From assembly GCA_038206355.1 (NCBI GenBank), contig JBBRAY010000011.1:1-64000 (forward strand): a DNA stretch of 64,000 nt, given 5' to 3'. Origin of the DNA: JAPLDB01 sp038206355 (GTDB taxonomy: Bacteria; Bacteroidota; Bacteroidia; AKYH767-A; 2013-40CM-41-45). The number at the start of each line of letters is the position of its first letter. Position 1 is the first letter of the stretch. Made by a program: the position numbers and the translations under genes. This document shows positions 8,968 to 17,154 of this stretch, piece after piece. A model generated the notes under the pieces. That model saw only the letters and a list, made by a program, of their open reading frames with translations, was not told the origin of the DNA and did not search any database.

Positions 8968-9516
8968 TTATGATTTCCTGTAAAATTTAGCCGGACAACC
9001 AAACCATACTTCATTGTCGGGAACATTATGCCGCACCTGAGAGCAGGCTCCTATTTCAGAATTCTCACCGATGGTCACATTCGGCATGATAACGACATTG
9101 GCTCCGAAGCGTGAATTCTTTTTCAACATACCGGTTTTCTTTACCTCATTCTCCTTAAGCACCGGTGTATCTGTTACCACAAAACCATATTTCATTATCA
9201 CTCCATCTTCAACAATTGTATTCGCAGAAATTGTACAACGACTTCCCATTGAAACGCCGTTACCCAGTTCACAATTGTCCCGTATTTCACAGAAAGAAGT
9301 AAAGCTGCAATTCTCTCCTATTGTAACACTCTTGCCGACCTTGGTGTAAGTGCCCAGCTTTGTTCCTTTGCCAATCTTCGACCCTTTGGAAACCATTGAA
9401 TAATTTTCGATTTTGACATTTTCTCCAATTTCAACATCGTCTTCAATAACACAAAAATTACCTATTTGCACATTTTGAGCAATTTTTGCCTTTGGTGATA
9501 TGATTGAATTATTCAT
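8968..9516 (-). CDS. Hexapeptide-repeat (left-handed beta-helix) acyltransferase
   Basis: About 182 residues, nearly all made of hexapeptide repeats (AKIAQNVQIGNFCVIEDDVE and similar) ending with EVWFGCPAKFYRK, the WxGxPAK ending common to FdtC/WbbJ-like sugar acyltransferases. The repeats form the left-handed beta-helix that binds acetyl-CoA between subunits. The chosen start is ATG at 9516 (MNNSIISPKAKI); an ATG two codons upstream (9522) is equally possible, while the far TTG at 9552 adds residues unlike the family. It is 61 bp upstream of the GT2 gene. It is the second acyltransferase of the locus and may acylate the amino group made by the other DegT enzyme. Confidence 0.82.
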   Translation of the reverse strand: MNNSIISPKAKIAQNVQIGNFCVIEDDVEIGENVKIENYSMVSKGSKIGKGTKLGTYTKVGKSVTIGENCSFTSFCEIRDNCELGNGVSMGSRCTISANTIVEDGVIMKYGFVVTDTPVLKENEVKKTGMLKKNSRFGANVVIMPNVTIGENSEIGACSQVRHNVPDNEVWFGCPAKFYRKS

Positions 9517-9862
9517 ACTCATTCTTAGTGTTTTTAGCTGATATAGTTTCAAACACCCGGCATTTAATTTGACTACTTCAGAAAAAATTTTGAAACCTTT
9601 TTTAAGGTGGAGTATTGAATATCATAGGATCTACCTGCACTTAATTTTAATCACTGAAAACAGATTTTCACGCATTGATTTTCCAACGAAAAAAATTCCG
9701 GTAATTTCTTATTTGAATTATAAATGATGTGTCGAAAAGCAGATGTTACTTCAGACTTATGCACGAACGTAATCTCCGATTGAGATTGTATTGCACGCTA
9801 TACATGAAATCAATTTCTAAAAATCTTTCCTGATGAAAAAGCTAAACGGACTTGCGGCTTTC
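9517..9862. other. Non-coding gap inside the polysaccharide locus
   Basis: This A+T-rich stretch of about 345 bp separates the WbqC gene from the acyltransferase gene, while the other genes of the locus are close together. I see no open frame of useful length, no strong hairpin followed by T residues and no full TTTG/TAnnTTTG promoter. It may hold an internal promoter for the eight downstream genes, or be a scar of module exchange between the conserved export genes and the variable sugar genes. Confidence 0.4.
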
Positions 9863-10585
9863 TTAACCGGCAACCATATGCATGAATGATCCCGCTTCCG
9901 AACCTTCATTAAAAATCAAATCAAGAATAGATACGCCATGATCGAAAGGAGGATGCAACTGATCATATTCAGAGTAACCGGAATAATCAAAATAATGTAC
10001 TTTAATATTCTCCTTTTCAAATAAATTCTCTTCCATGTAATTTTTTGCAGCGGGACCTGAAAAATAATCTGTTGCATTCAGTTGCTTGCATACTTCAACG
10101 AGTTTCGCAGTCTTATCTCCAATCAATTCAAACTCACTTGAAAATCGTATCGCGGTCTTAATATTTAAAAAATCGCAGATGTTTTTAAGGAAATGATAAT
10201 TTATCATTGAAAGGTCTTCCATGGTTGCTGTCATGTAGAGATCTTCCACAAAGCCCTGAACTTCCGTAAAGCGCTTTGCTTTTGAATAAGCAAGCTTTAG
10301 CGTTTTCCAGTGTTGCTCATTCCAGTCCCGCTGAGATACTTTTGTTTCATTTATTTTCTGGAAGAATTTTCCTTTCACTTCCACAGGTATGGTCAACCAC
10401 TGTATTCCTTGTGCTGTCTTGATTTTATTCCGGTTCCTCCAGTCGCGCTTGGTATATTGCATGTCATCATAGAGAATAAATTCTTCTACTTTATTAATTG
10501 AATCAAAATATCCTTTCCACGGAATATAGTTTGATTGCGAGATAGCAACATTTTTCCCCACCTGTGATTGATTTTTATCGAGCAA
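9863..10585 (-). CDS. WbqC family protein
   Basis: A 240-residue protein of the WbqC family, recognised by VAISQSNYIPWKGYFDSI near residues 13-30, LYDDMQYTKRDWRNRNKI near 38-55 and WLTIPV near 63-68. The family occurs in O-antigen and capsule loci, is soluble, and has no firmly known reaction. Conserved His/Tyr/Asp/Arg residues in the N-terminal third would suit an enzyme. The start is TTG at 10585, with a GTG eight codons in as an alternative; no ATG precedes the conserved N-terminus. It follows wzc by 26 bp and precedes the sugar-modification genes. A role in amino-sugar modification is only a guess from context. Confidence 0.83.
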   Translation of the reverse strand: MLDKNQSQVGKNVAISQSNYIPWKGYFDSINKVEEFILYDDMQYTKRDWRNRNKIKTAQGIQWLTIPVEVKGKFFQKINETKVSQRDWNEQHWKTLKLAYSKAKRFTEVQGFVEDLYMTATMEDLSMINYHFLKNICDFLNIKTAIRFSSEFELIGDKTAKLVEVCKQLNATDYFSGPAAKNYMEENLFEKENIKVHYFDYSGYSEYDQLHPPFDHGVSILDLIFNEGSEAGSFMHMVAG

Positions 10586-10611
10586 AATAAAAATTTAGAA
10601 TGCGCTGAATA

Positions 10612-13032
10612 TTATTCTTTTTTTTCGCGACGGAAGAATTTCTTCTTAGGCATATCATCGTCGTAATACCCGTAGCCATAACCGTATCCATAGCCATAAC
10701 CGTAGCCATATCCGTAATTTAATGCACTTCTCTTCACAGCGTTCATTAAAATTCCGACGTTCTTTATCTTGCGTTCGTTGTACAATTTATTGATTACCTC
10801 CAGGTGCTGCTTCCGTGTTAAATTTTGCCGCACTACATATATTGTGGATGTCGCATATGGAATCAACAGCATCGCATCAGTAACCAGTCCGATTGGTGGC
10901 GTATCCACGATTATACACTGGTATTTCTGCTTCAGTTCATTGAAAAGAATATCCAGCTTTTCAACCGTCAATAACTCTGAAGGATTAGGTGGTTTCGGGC
11001 CACTCAAAATAATGTCGAGGTTTTCGAAGTCCGTTTTTTGCGATATCGAATCCAGTGAAACCATTCCGATCAGGTAATTACTTAAACCGGAATCACTTTT
11101 AAGATCAAATCTTTCAGGTGGTTTTGGCTTGCGTAAATCAAAACACAACAGCACCGTTTTCTTTCCTGTAAGGGCAATCATCGCTGCAAGGTTAATCGCG
11201 CAAAAACTTTTTCCTTCAGAACTAATGGAAGAAGTAACAAGGCTCACACTTACTTTGTGCGTATCCAGATTAAAGTACTGGAGGTTCGTTCGAATTGACC
11301 TGAATGATTCAGAAATCTGTGACCGTGGATTTTTCCTTACCACAATATCAGTATTCCCCTCATTCACACCTACAACTCCCAGCATTGGAATCCTTGAAAT
11401 ATTTTCAATGTCTTTTTTGTCTTTTATCCTATCATCCAATACCTCCCTGAAAAAAACAAAGAGCGATGGAATAATTAAACCGATGATCAACGCGATAGAA
11501 TATACCTGTCCTTTCACAGGTTCTATCGGACGGAAAGATGCAGACGCTTTATCTACAAGGCGATTGTCGGAGGTTGCCGAGGCAAGAACGATGGCGGTCT
11601 CCGCTCTCTTCTGTGATAAGTATGTGTACAAACCGGCATTCAGATCTACCTGGCGTTGAATATTCACGACTTCACGCTGTGATCCCGGCAGCGTTCTGAT
11701 TTTACCTTCCACCCTGCTCAATTCCGAATACGCCGTATTCTGAGATGCCTGCATTCCTTTCTTGATATTACTCAATGTTTCAAGAAGATTTGCTTTGGTG
11801 GATTCAATCGCAATATCATTCTGTATCAGCGTTGGATTGTCAGGCGTCGCTCCGACAGAAAGTTTATCACGGCTTACATATAAATCGTTTAACTGAAAAA
11901 TCAGTTTCAGCAGGAGTTCATCCTGTATGCCCATACTGGCAGGAGAAAGGCTGCGGAGATTCTTTCCCTCTTTAATATAATTTTCTACGGTATTGATGAA
12001 ACTCAACTTCAGGTTAATTCCGGCAATTTGCTGATCGTATTGCTTTGCACTTTCAAGGAAGTTTTGTGCATCGGAACTGATGTCGGTAATCCCTTTCTGC
12101 GTCCTGAATCTCTCATAATTCCCTTCCGCTTCATTGAGGTCCTTTGATATCAGCGCCAGTTGTTCGTCAATAAAAGTCAATGAATTCCGGGCGATTTCAT
12201 TCTTGTCTTCAATATTATTCTGCAACCAGATCTCAACCAGTTTATTCAGGAAGTCAATTGCCTTTTCTGGCGTATTGTCTTTCATTGACAATACGAGAAT
12301 GGTAGTTCCTTTCGCAGCAACACCCACATCCAGTGAACCACTGTATTTCGATAGCAGACTATTGAGGGAGTTGAAACGGACAATAAAATTCCGCTTTTCA
12401 AAATTTTTATTGTTGTACGCACCTGCATTAAAATTATCTCTTTTCAGCACAGCCATGAAACCCAGCTGGGTGCTGAATCGCTCCCCAAAACGATGAACCT
12501 GAGATGTTTCCTTACCTTCCTTCTGATTGAAATAGGTAAGCTCAAACTTCTGATCATTCTGGATATTAATAGAAATAGGCGTCGAATAAGCAGTGTACTT
12601 AATTGAATCCACCACCACTTCAATCGGACTGTTTTTATAAAGCTCCCTGACTTTTACATCCTCTTTTAACTCATAGCTTACATCAAAGTCGAGTGCCTTT
12701 ATTGTCTTGGTTAAAATGGTTCTCGAATGAAGAATCTGTATTTCATTCTGGAGGTTCTGATCGGTAGAAAAATTTCCAATACTCTGCAGGAGATCTGTTG
12801 CGTCTACTTTAGAGCCATTCGTTTTGATGAGGACTGAAGTGGTAGCGCTATAACTCGGAATTGCATAGTAGTTATAGTAATAATATCCTGCAACCCATGC
12901 CAAACCAATTGAGAGAACAAACAGAATCCAGTATCTGACAATATACTTCGTAACAAATTGTCGGAAGTCAAATTCAGGTTCTTTTTCAGAATCCCGAAAC
13001 TGCTCATTCAGGTCATTACTATTGGTTTGCAT
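10612..13032 (-). CDS. Polysaccharide co-polymerase / bacterial tyrosine kinase (Wzc-like)
   Basis: An 806-residue inner-membrane protein: N-terminal Wzz domain with TM1 (about 35-55), a periplasmic coiled-coil part (about 280-480), TM2 (about 511-528) and a cytoplasmic BY-kinase. The kinase has Walker A in SISSEGKSFCAINLA (602-616), Walker A' LLCFDLRKP with D632, and Walker B CIIVDTPP (706-713). The C-terminal tail has ten tyrosines in a (Tyr-Gly) run at 773-790, the site where Wzc proteins autophosphorylate. It controls chain length and export together with the Wza-like protein encoded 9 bp upstream. No separate phosphatase (Wzb) is seen in the window. Confidence 0.92.
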   Translation of the reverse strand: MQTNSNDLNEQFRDSEKEPEFDFRQFVTKYIVRYWILFVLSIGLAWVAGYYYYNYYAIPSYSATTSVLIKTNGSKVDATDLLQSIGNFSTDQNLQNEIQILHSRTILTKTIKALDFDVSYELKEDVKVRELYKNSPIEVVVDSIKYTAYSTPISINIQNDQKFELTYFNQKEGKETSQVHRFGERFSTQLGFMAVLKRDNFNAGAYNNKNFEKRNFIVRFNSLNSLLSKYSGSLDVGVAAKGTTILVLSMKDNTPEKAIDFLNKLVEIWLQNNIEDKNEIARNSLTFIDEQLALISKDLNEAEGNYERFRTQKGITDISSDAQNFLESAKQYDQQIAGINLKLSFINTVENYIKEGKNLRSLSPASMGIQDELLLKLIFQLNDLYVSRDKLSVGATPDNPTLIQNDIAIESTKANLLETLSNIKKGMQASQNTAYSELSRVEGKIRTLPGSQREVVNIQRQVDLNAGLYTYLSQKRAETAIVLASATSDNRLVDKASASFRPIEPVKGQVYSIALIIGLIIPSLFVFFREVLDDRIKDKKDIENISRIPMLGVVGVNEGNTDIVVRKNPRSQISESFRSIRTNLQYFNLDTHKVSVSLVTSSISSEGKSFCAINLAAMIALTGKKTVLLCFDLRKPKPPERFDLKSDSGLSNYLIGMVSLDSISQKTDFENLDIILSGPKPPNPSELLTVEKLDILFNELKQKYQCIIVDTPPIGLVTDAMLLIPYATSTIYVVRQNLTRKQHLEVINKLYNERKIKNVGILMNAVKRSALNYGYGYGYGYGYGYGYGYYDDDMPKKKFFRREKKE
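10663..10716 (-). repeat. Six-base tandem repeat encoding (Tyr-Gly)n in Wzc
   Basis: Fifty-four bases encode residues 773-790 of the Wzc-like kinase as alternating Tyr and Gly, ending Tyr-Tyr. The unit is TAYGGN in the coding direction and third positions vary between units. The run could change in length by slippage and so alter the number of phosphorylatable tyrosines. Confidence 0.8.
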
Positions 13033-13041
13033 TCAGACAAA

Positions 13042-13809
13042 TTATTTGTTTTCTGTGATCCTGTAAATCAGGTAAATTGTGGATACGGGAACTGTGATCC
13101 ACGAAAATACCCGTGTAAAATTCTCCGTGAATACCCTTTTTCGTCTTGCCGTTTCAACATAAACAATATCATTGGTCCTTAGGTTATAATATGCTGATGA
13201 AAAAAACTTTCGCGATGTAATATCAACCGATCCAAACTCCTTCTTATTATTTGTCTCCCTGATGATCATTATATTTTCTCTCAGGCCATAGTTGGAAATA
13301 TCACCTGCCAGCGCAAGTGCTTCGGTGAGTGTAATTTTTTCATTCAATACAGGGTAAACTCCCGGACGGGAAACTTCTCCCAGAATTGTAACCCTGAAAT
13401 TTCTGATATTCAGTTTAACGGTTGGATTGATCAGGTATTTACTTAATTTCGCTTTTACAGTATCCCTTGCATCAGAGGTCGTAAGTCCGCCCACATGCAC
13501 ATCCCCTACCAGTGGCATCTGAATATTTCCGAAGTGATCAACTACAAACCCGTTTACGAGGGAGTTTCCATCGTCAGGCCCGGTGGAAAAATTAAAAAAC
13601 TTGGATGCTTCATCACTCACACTGGCTACATAAATAGAGAGGATGTCATTCGGATATATCAACGCATCGTAACTGGTATCAATTGGAATCTGTGACATAT
13701 TCTCTCCCTTATCCTGAAAATAGGTCAATCGCTTCTGCGGTGTACAGGAGATAAAAATGACCGGTAAAAGGAAATACCAGAAAAAATAATACTTCTTATT
13801 GGTAAACAA
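13042..13809 (-). CDS. Polysaccharide export outer-membrane lipoprotein (Wza/BexD-like)
   Basis: A 255-residue protein with a lipoprotein signal peptide (hydrophobic stretch ending IFISC, lipid-modified Cys22), then a poly_export domain (YPNDILSIYVAS near 52-63 and LVGDVHVGG near 99-107) and a SLBB-type domain (VTILGEVSRPGVYPV near 155-169; ALAGDISNYGL). The C-terminus has one hydrophobic helix, as in Wza-like pores that cross the outer membrane. The start codon is not ATG: TTG at 13809 is the first plausible start, with ATT codons just upstream. It is the first gene of the export operon and is followed 9 bp later by wzc. Confidence 0.88.
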   Translation of the reverse strand: MFTNKKYYFFWYFLLPVIFISCTPQKRLTYFQDKGENMSQIPIDTSYDALIYPNDILSIYVASVSDEASKFFNFSTGPDDGNSLVNGFVVDHFGNIQMPLVGDVHVGGLTTSDARDTVKAKLSKYLINPTVKLNIRNFRVTILGEVSRPGVYPVLNEKITLTEALALAGDISNYGLRENIMIIRETNNKKEFGSVDITSRKFFSSAYYNLRTNDIVYVETARRKRVFTENFTRVFSWITVPVSTIYLIYRITENK

Positions 13810-13915
13810 AATGAGTAATTGATTTGGTTTATTTAATAAACAGTTTACTCAAATAAATTCAACTTGTTTCAAAGTGATATGAATTTACTCTTTTTTGAAA
13901 TACAATACAGCGTCA

Positions 13916-14254
13916 TTAGCGCTTTTTAGTACGCTGCTTCTTTTTAAACCATCGCTTCATGAAAAATTCCTTTTTATGAGAATTGTTGAGGTTGGCTGTA
14001 TTTTTACTTTTCTTCATTCGCTTTCGGACCTCACGCGTCTGAAGTTTTTCATGCCGCTTTTTCCCCTTCTCAATGGCCTTCGCCGCAAACTCCTTTTGCT
14101 TTATTTTTTTCTTTTTCGCCTCCTTTTCCTTTCTGCTCATCGCAGCAGGATTGGGTGACCTCGCATTCACATCCTTGGTCTCTGCATCCTGAGCGTTTAC
14201 AGTTGAAAGCATAAGAATGAATATCAGCGTGAGTAATGCCGACGCCCTTCTCAT
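13916..14254 (-). CDS. Small exported, very basic protein of unknown function
   Basis: About 112 residues from ATG at 14254 (MRRASALLTLIFILMLST), giving a signal peptide probably cut after NAQ. The mature part is short and extremely rich in Lys, Arg and Glu (KEKEAKKKKIKQKEF; KRWFKKKQRTKKR at the end), likely helical or unfolded. An ATG at 14272 would add six residues. I recognise no family. It stands upstream of the polysaccharide operon on the same strand, 106 bp before wza, and could bind acidic glycans or nucleic acids by charge, but that is a guess. Confidence 0.55.
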   Translation of the reverse strand: MRRASALLTLIFILMLSTVNAQDAETKDVNARSPNPAAMSRKEKEAKKKKIKQKEFAAKAIEKGKKRHEKLQTREVRKRMKKSKNTANLNNSHKKEFFMKRWFKKKQRTKKR

Positions 14255-14396
14255 ATTTACCCATTCTTTCATAAAGTATAAACGAAAGGACATTAATAAT
14301 GTTGTCCTCCTGATTAACAATGATTTATTGTTTTAAAACAGGAAGTCAGACAGTAATTATCCGGACTAAAACAGAAATTTAACAGTGGCCTAGCGT

Positions 14397-14624
14397 TCAG
14401 CTCTTTGGCTCAAGATCCATCCCGCATGTAGGGCATTTGCCGGGCTGGTCGCTCACGACTTCAGGATGCATTGGACAGGTGTAAACGGAAGTTGCTACAT
14501 GATTGGTGTCAGTTGCTACTGTGGTTGAATCTACAGTGCTGTTTTCCGATGAATTTTGGTTTCCTTTGCAGGATAAAAAGATTACCAGAACAAAAGTGAA
14601 TGCTACTTTAATGATGTTATTCAT
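14397..14624 (-). CDS. Small lipoprotein with heavy-metal-binding domain
   Basis: A 75-residue protein with a lipoprotein signal (VIFLSCKGN, Cys19) and a C-terminal domain YTCPMHPEVVSDQPGKCPTC followed by GMDLEPK. The CPMHPE...CPxCGM pattern is the small heavy-metal-binding domain often found on copper/zinc efflux proteins and CusB-like adaptors in Bacteroidota. It would sit in the periplasm on a membrane and could bind copper or a similar soft metal. No efflux pump is next to it. It is divergent from the Rieske-like gene at 14704, with 79 bp between them. Confidence 0.75.
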   Translation of the reverse strand: MNNIIKVAFTFVLVIFLSCKGNQNSSENSTVDSTTVATDTNHVATSVYTCPMHPEVVSDQPGKCPTCGMDLEPKS

Positions 14625-14703
14625 ACTGTTAATTTGGGTTGTGAAGGTAATAAATTGTGGTTAATATACGTTAATCGAAAAATATCTAAAAGAGTTTTAC
14701 ATC

Positions 14704-15117
14704 TTGAAAAATATATTTCTGTTCGTTCTCCCTTTATTGATTTTCTCCTGTAAGAAAAGTACGGATCAGATTCCGCCTGCATCCGTGGACTTTTATATTT
14801 ACCTCACCCAACCTGATTTTCAAACACTGAATACCGTGGGCAACTATGTGTACGTTACCGGAGGCGTGAAGGGGATAATCGTTTATCATAAAACCATTGA
14901 TGAGTTTGCCGCCTATGAACGTACTTGTCCTTTCGACCCCAATACTTCCGGTGCTTTGGTCGTTGTTGATTCATCAGGATTGGGACTTGTGGACTACCAT
15001 TGCGGGAGTAAATACAATATCCTCGACGGCTCGATAGTTAACGGACCTACCTCCTATCCGCTTCGTCAGTATTATTGCGAGTATGACGGCGTAAGTTCTT
15101 TGCACATTCACAACTGA
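14704..15117 (+). CDS. Rieske-like lipoprotein lacking the ligand histidines
   Basis: A 137-residue lipoprotein (signal ending LLIFSC, Cys16; start TTG, no ATG in frame nearby). The body has the Rieske-fold order seen in many Bacteroidota lipoproteins: FAAYERTCPFDP (Cys75), VDYHCGSKYNILDGS (Cys100) and GPTSYPLRQY. In true Rieske proteins the two boxes are CxH and CxxH. Here both histidines are replaced (by Phe and Lys), so a [2Fe-2S] cluster is unlikely and the two cysteines may form a disulfide. Its function is unknown. Confidence 0.68.
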   Translation: MKNIFLFVLPLLIFSCKKSTDQIPPASVDFYIYLTQPDFQTLNTVGNYVYVTGGVKGIIVYHKTIDEFAAYERTCPFDPNTSGALVVVDSSGLGLVDYHCGSKYNILDGSIVNGPTSYPLRQYYCEYDGVSSLHIHN

Positions 15118-15276
15118 GAAATTAAATCCGTCATGAGTGATCCTGATGCATCTGTGCAAGCAGGCTCAGAATTTTGCAGATCTTCATGTCGTTTTCTGAA
15201 GCGCATACATCTGACAAAGAAAAAAAGACGGTGATTTACATTTTATATTCTGCATTTCAGGTTGTAATTTGCCGCA

Positions 15277-16380
15277 ATGCAGTTTTTGAAATTTTTGCTT
15301 CTTCCTGTTTCCTGGCTTTACGGACTTGTGATTTCGTTCCGGAATTTTTGTTACGATAAAAATATTTTCCGCAGCACCGGTTTTCCAATGCCGGTCATCA
15401 ATGTCGGGAACCTTACCGTAGGTGGAACAGGGAAAACACCCCACATCGAATACCTCATACGTTTGTTGAAAGATAGCTTCAGGGTAGCAACGTTGAGCCG
15501 CGGGTATGGCAGAAAAACACAGGGCTATATGCTGGTCTCCAATCCGTCAAGTACTACTGTAGTGGGAGATGAACCGATGCAATATCATTTAAAATTTCCT
15601 GACATTACTGTATCAGTCGGCGAAGACAGGGTTGCAGCAATAGAAAACCTGATGAAACTCAGCCCTAAACCGGAAGTGATACTGATGGATGATGCCTATC
15701 AGCACAGGGCTGTGAAACCGGGACTTAATATCCTGCTGCTCGACCACGATACCCTGATGAAAAAAAATTACCTGCTGCCTTCCGGAACACTTCGCGAATG
15801 GAAGCGCGGAATGAACAGAGCAGACGTAATCATCGTGAGCAAATGCCCGGATATACTGGTACCCATTGAAAGAAAACGGCTCATGGAGCACATTGAATTG
15901 CTTCCTCATCAGAAATTATTCTTCAGTTTTTTCAAATATGGCGACATTACCCGTTTAAACAACAAACAGGGTAACATGCTCATCGGTACCAATTACTATT
16001 TTGAAAAGAGATTTACGATCCTGCTGGTAACGGGAATTGCTAATCCTTCCGGACTGGCAGAATTTTTAAAACGCAAAACAGATAAGCTTGAAACAATTGT
16101 TTTCAGGGATCATCATGAATTCAAAACAAATGATCTGAAGACTATCACTGAAACTTTTAATAACATTGCAAATGCAAATAAGATCATCATTACTACGGAA
16201 AAGGATGCCATGCGGCTTCGCAATGTTGAACATGATGAAACAACACGCGGACTTCCTATATTTTATATTCCTGTGCAGGTGCAGTTTCACCAGTCAGATA
16301 AAGAACAATTTGATAATATTGTATTGAACTATGCTCGACAAAATAAATCAAACCGCCACGTACATCAGAGAGAAAACTAA
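15277..16380 (+). CDS. lpxK: Tetraacyldisaccharide 4'-kinase
   Basis: A 367-residue inner-membrane-associated kinase that phosphorylates the 4' position of the lipid A precursor. The N-terminal hydrophobic segment (FLLLPVSWLYGLVISF) anchors it; the P-loop is in VGNLTVGGTGKTPH (about 42-55), and LMDDAYQHR (about 130-138) matches the conserved DDxxQHR-type box of LpxK. The ATG at 15277 gives a normal length. The last 50 bp of the gene overlap the start of the purine nucleoside phosphorylase gene in another frame. Confidence 0.93.
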   Translation: MQFLKFLLLPVSWLYGLVISFRNFCYDKNIFRSTGFPMPVINVGNLTVGGTGKTPHIEYLIRLLKDSFRVATLSRGYGRKTQGYMLVSNPSSTTVVGDEPMQYHLKFPDITVSVGEDRVAAIENLMKLSPKPEVILMDDAYQHRAVKPGLNILLLDHDTLMKKNYLLPSGTLREWKRGMNRADVIIVSKCPDILVPIERKRLMEHIELLPHQKLFFSFFKYGDITRLNNKQGNMLIGTNYYFEKRFTILLVTGIANPSGLAEFLKRKTDKLETIVFRDHHEFKTNDLKTITETFNNIANANKIIITTEKDAMRLRNVEHDETTRGLPIFYIPVQVQFHQSDKEQFDNIVLNYARQNKSNRHVHQREN

Positions 16381-17143
16381 TTTCTCTCCGGAAATCGGAA
16401 TCATACTCGGCTCAGGCCTCGGTGGACTCGTGAATGAAATCGAAACACTTCATTCGATTCCATATACTTCCATTCCTCATTTTCCCATCTCCACAGTAAA
16501 AGGTCATGGCGGAAAATTAATTTTCGGAATGCTGGGAGGTAAAAAAGTAATTGCACTGCAGGGACGCTTTCATTTTTACGAGGGCTATACGATGCAGGAG
16601 TTAACTTTTCCTGTTCGCGTATTTAAAGCACTAGGAATATCCAGGTTGTTTCTTTCCAATGCTGCCGGCGGGATGAATCCAAAATTTCAGGTCGGGGATA
16701 TTGTTTTTATCAATGACCACATCAACCTGATGCCATCCAATCCATTGATCGGAAAAAATTATGATGAACTCGGTCCGCGATTTCCTGATATGAGCGAACC
16801 TTATGACCCGCAACTTATTTCCATTGCAAAAAAAATTGCTGACAAAAACCGGTATCGATCGCACGTTGGCGTTTATGCAGCCGTCACCGGACCCTGCTTT
16901 GAAACACCGGCCGAGTACAGATACATCAAAACCATCGGCGCTGATCTCGTAGGGATGAGTACCGTTCCGGAAGTCATCGTTGCGCGTCATGGCGGTACGC
17001 CTTGTTTTGCTGTGAGTATCGTCACCGATCTAGGAGGATTTGAAACCGCGCAAAAAGTTTCTCATGAGGAGGTTCTTGAAGTGGCTACTGCAGCAGAAAA
17101 AAAACTGACCACCATCATCAAAGAGATGCTGGCACAGCTTTAA
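16331..17143 (+). CDS. Purine-nucleoside phosphorylase (trimeric, class II type)
   Basis: A 270-residue enzyme that splits inosine or guanosine with phosphate in purine salvage. Conserved parts are IGIILGSGLGGLVNEI (22-37, phosphate binding), HGGKLIFG, GRFHFYEGY (the RxHxYEG box), LSNAAGGMNP and GPCFETPAE with VGMSTVPEV further on. The start ATG at 16331 is supported by the family-like N-terminus MLDKINQTATYIREKTNF although it lies inside lpxK; this implies translational coupling. It is followed by the rRNA methyltransferase gene after 11 bp. Confidence 0.93.
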   Translation: MLDKINQTATYIREKTNFSPEIGIILGSGLGGLVNEIETLHSIPYTSIPHFPISTVKGHGGKLIFGMLGGKKVIALQGRFHFYEGYTMQELTFPVRVFKALGISRLFLSNAAGGMNPKFQVGDIVFINDHINLMPSNPLIGKNYDELGPRFPDMSEPYDPQLISIAKKIADKNRYRSHVGVYAAVTGPCFETPAEYRYIKTIGADLVGMSTVPEVIVARHGGTPCFAVSIVTDLGGFETAQKVSHEEVLEVATAAEKKLTTIIKEMLAQL

Positions 17144-17154
17144 ATTCAAATGTC

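Noticed and set aside
9517..9862. Possible hidden gene or full promoter in the gap of the polysaccharide locus
   Set aside because: Both strands show only short frames and no complete TTTG-N19-21-TAnnTTTG pair.
30..13809. Phage or integrative element origin of the polysaccharide locus
   Set aside because: No integrase, attachment repeats or tRNA border are visible in the window.
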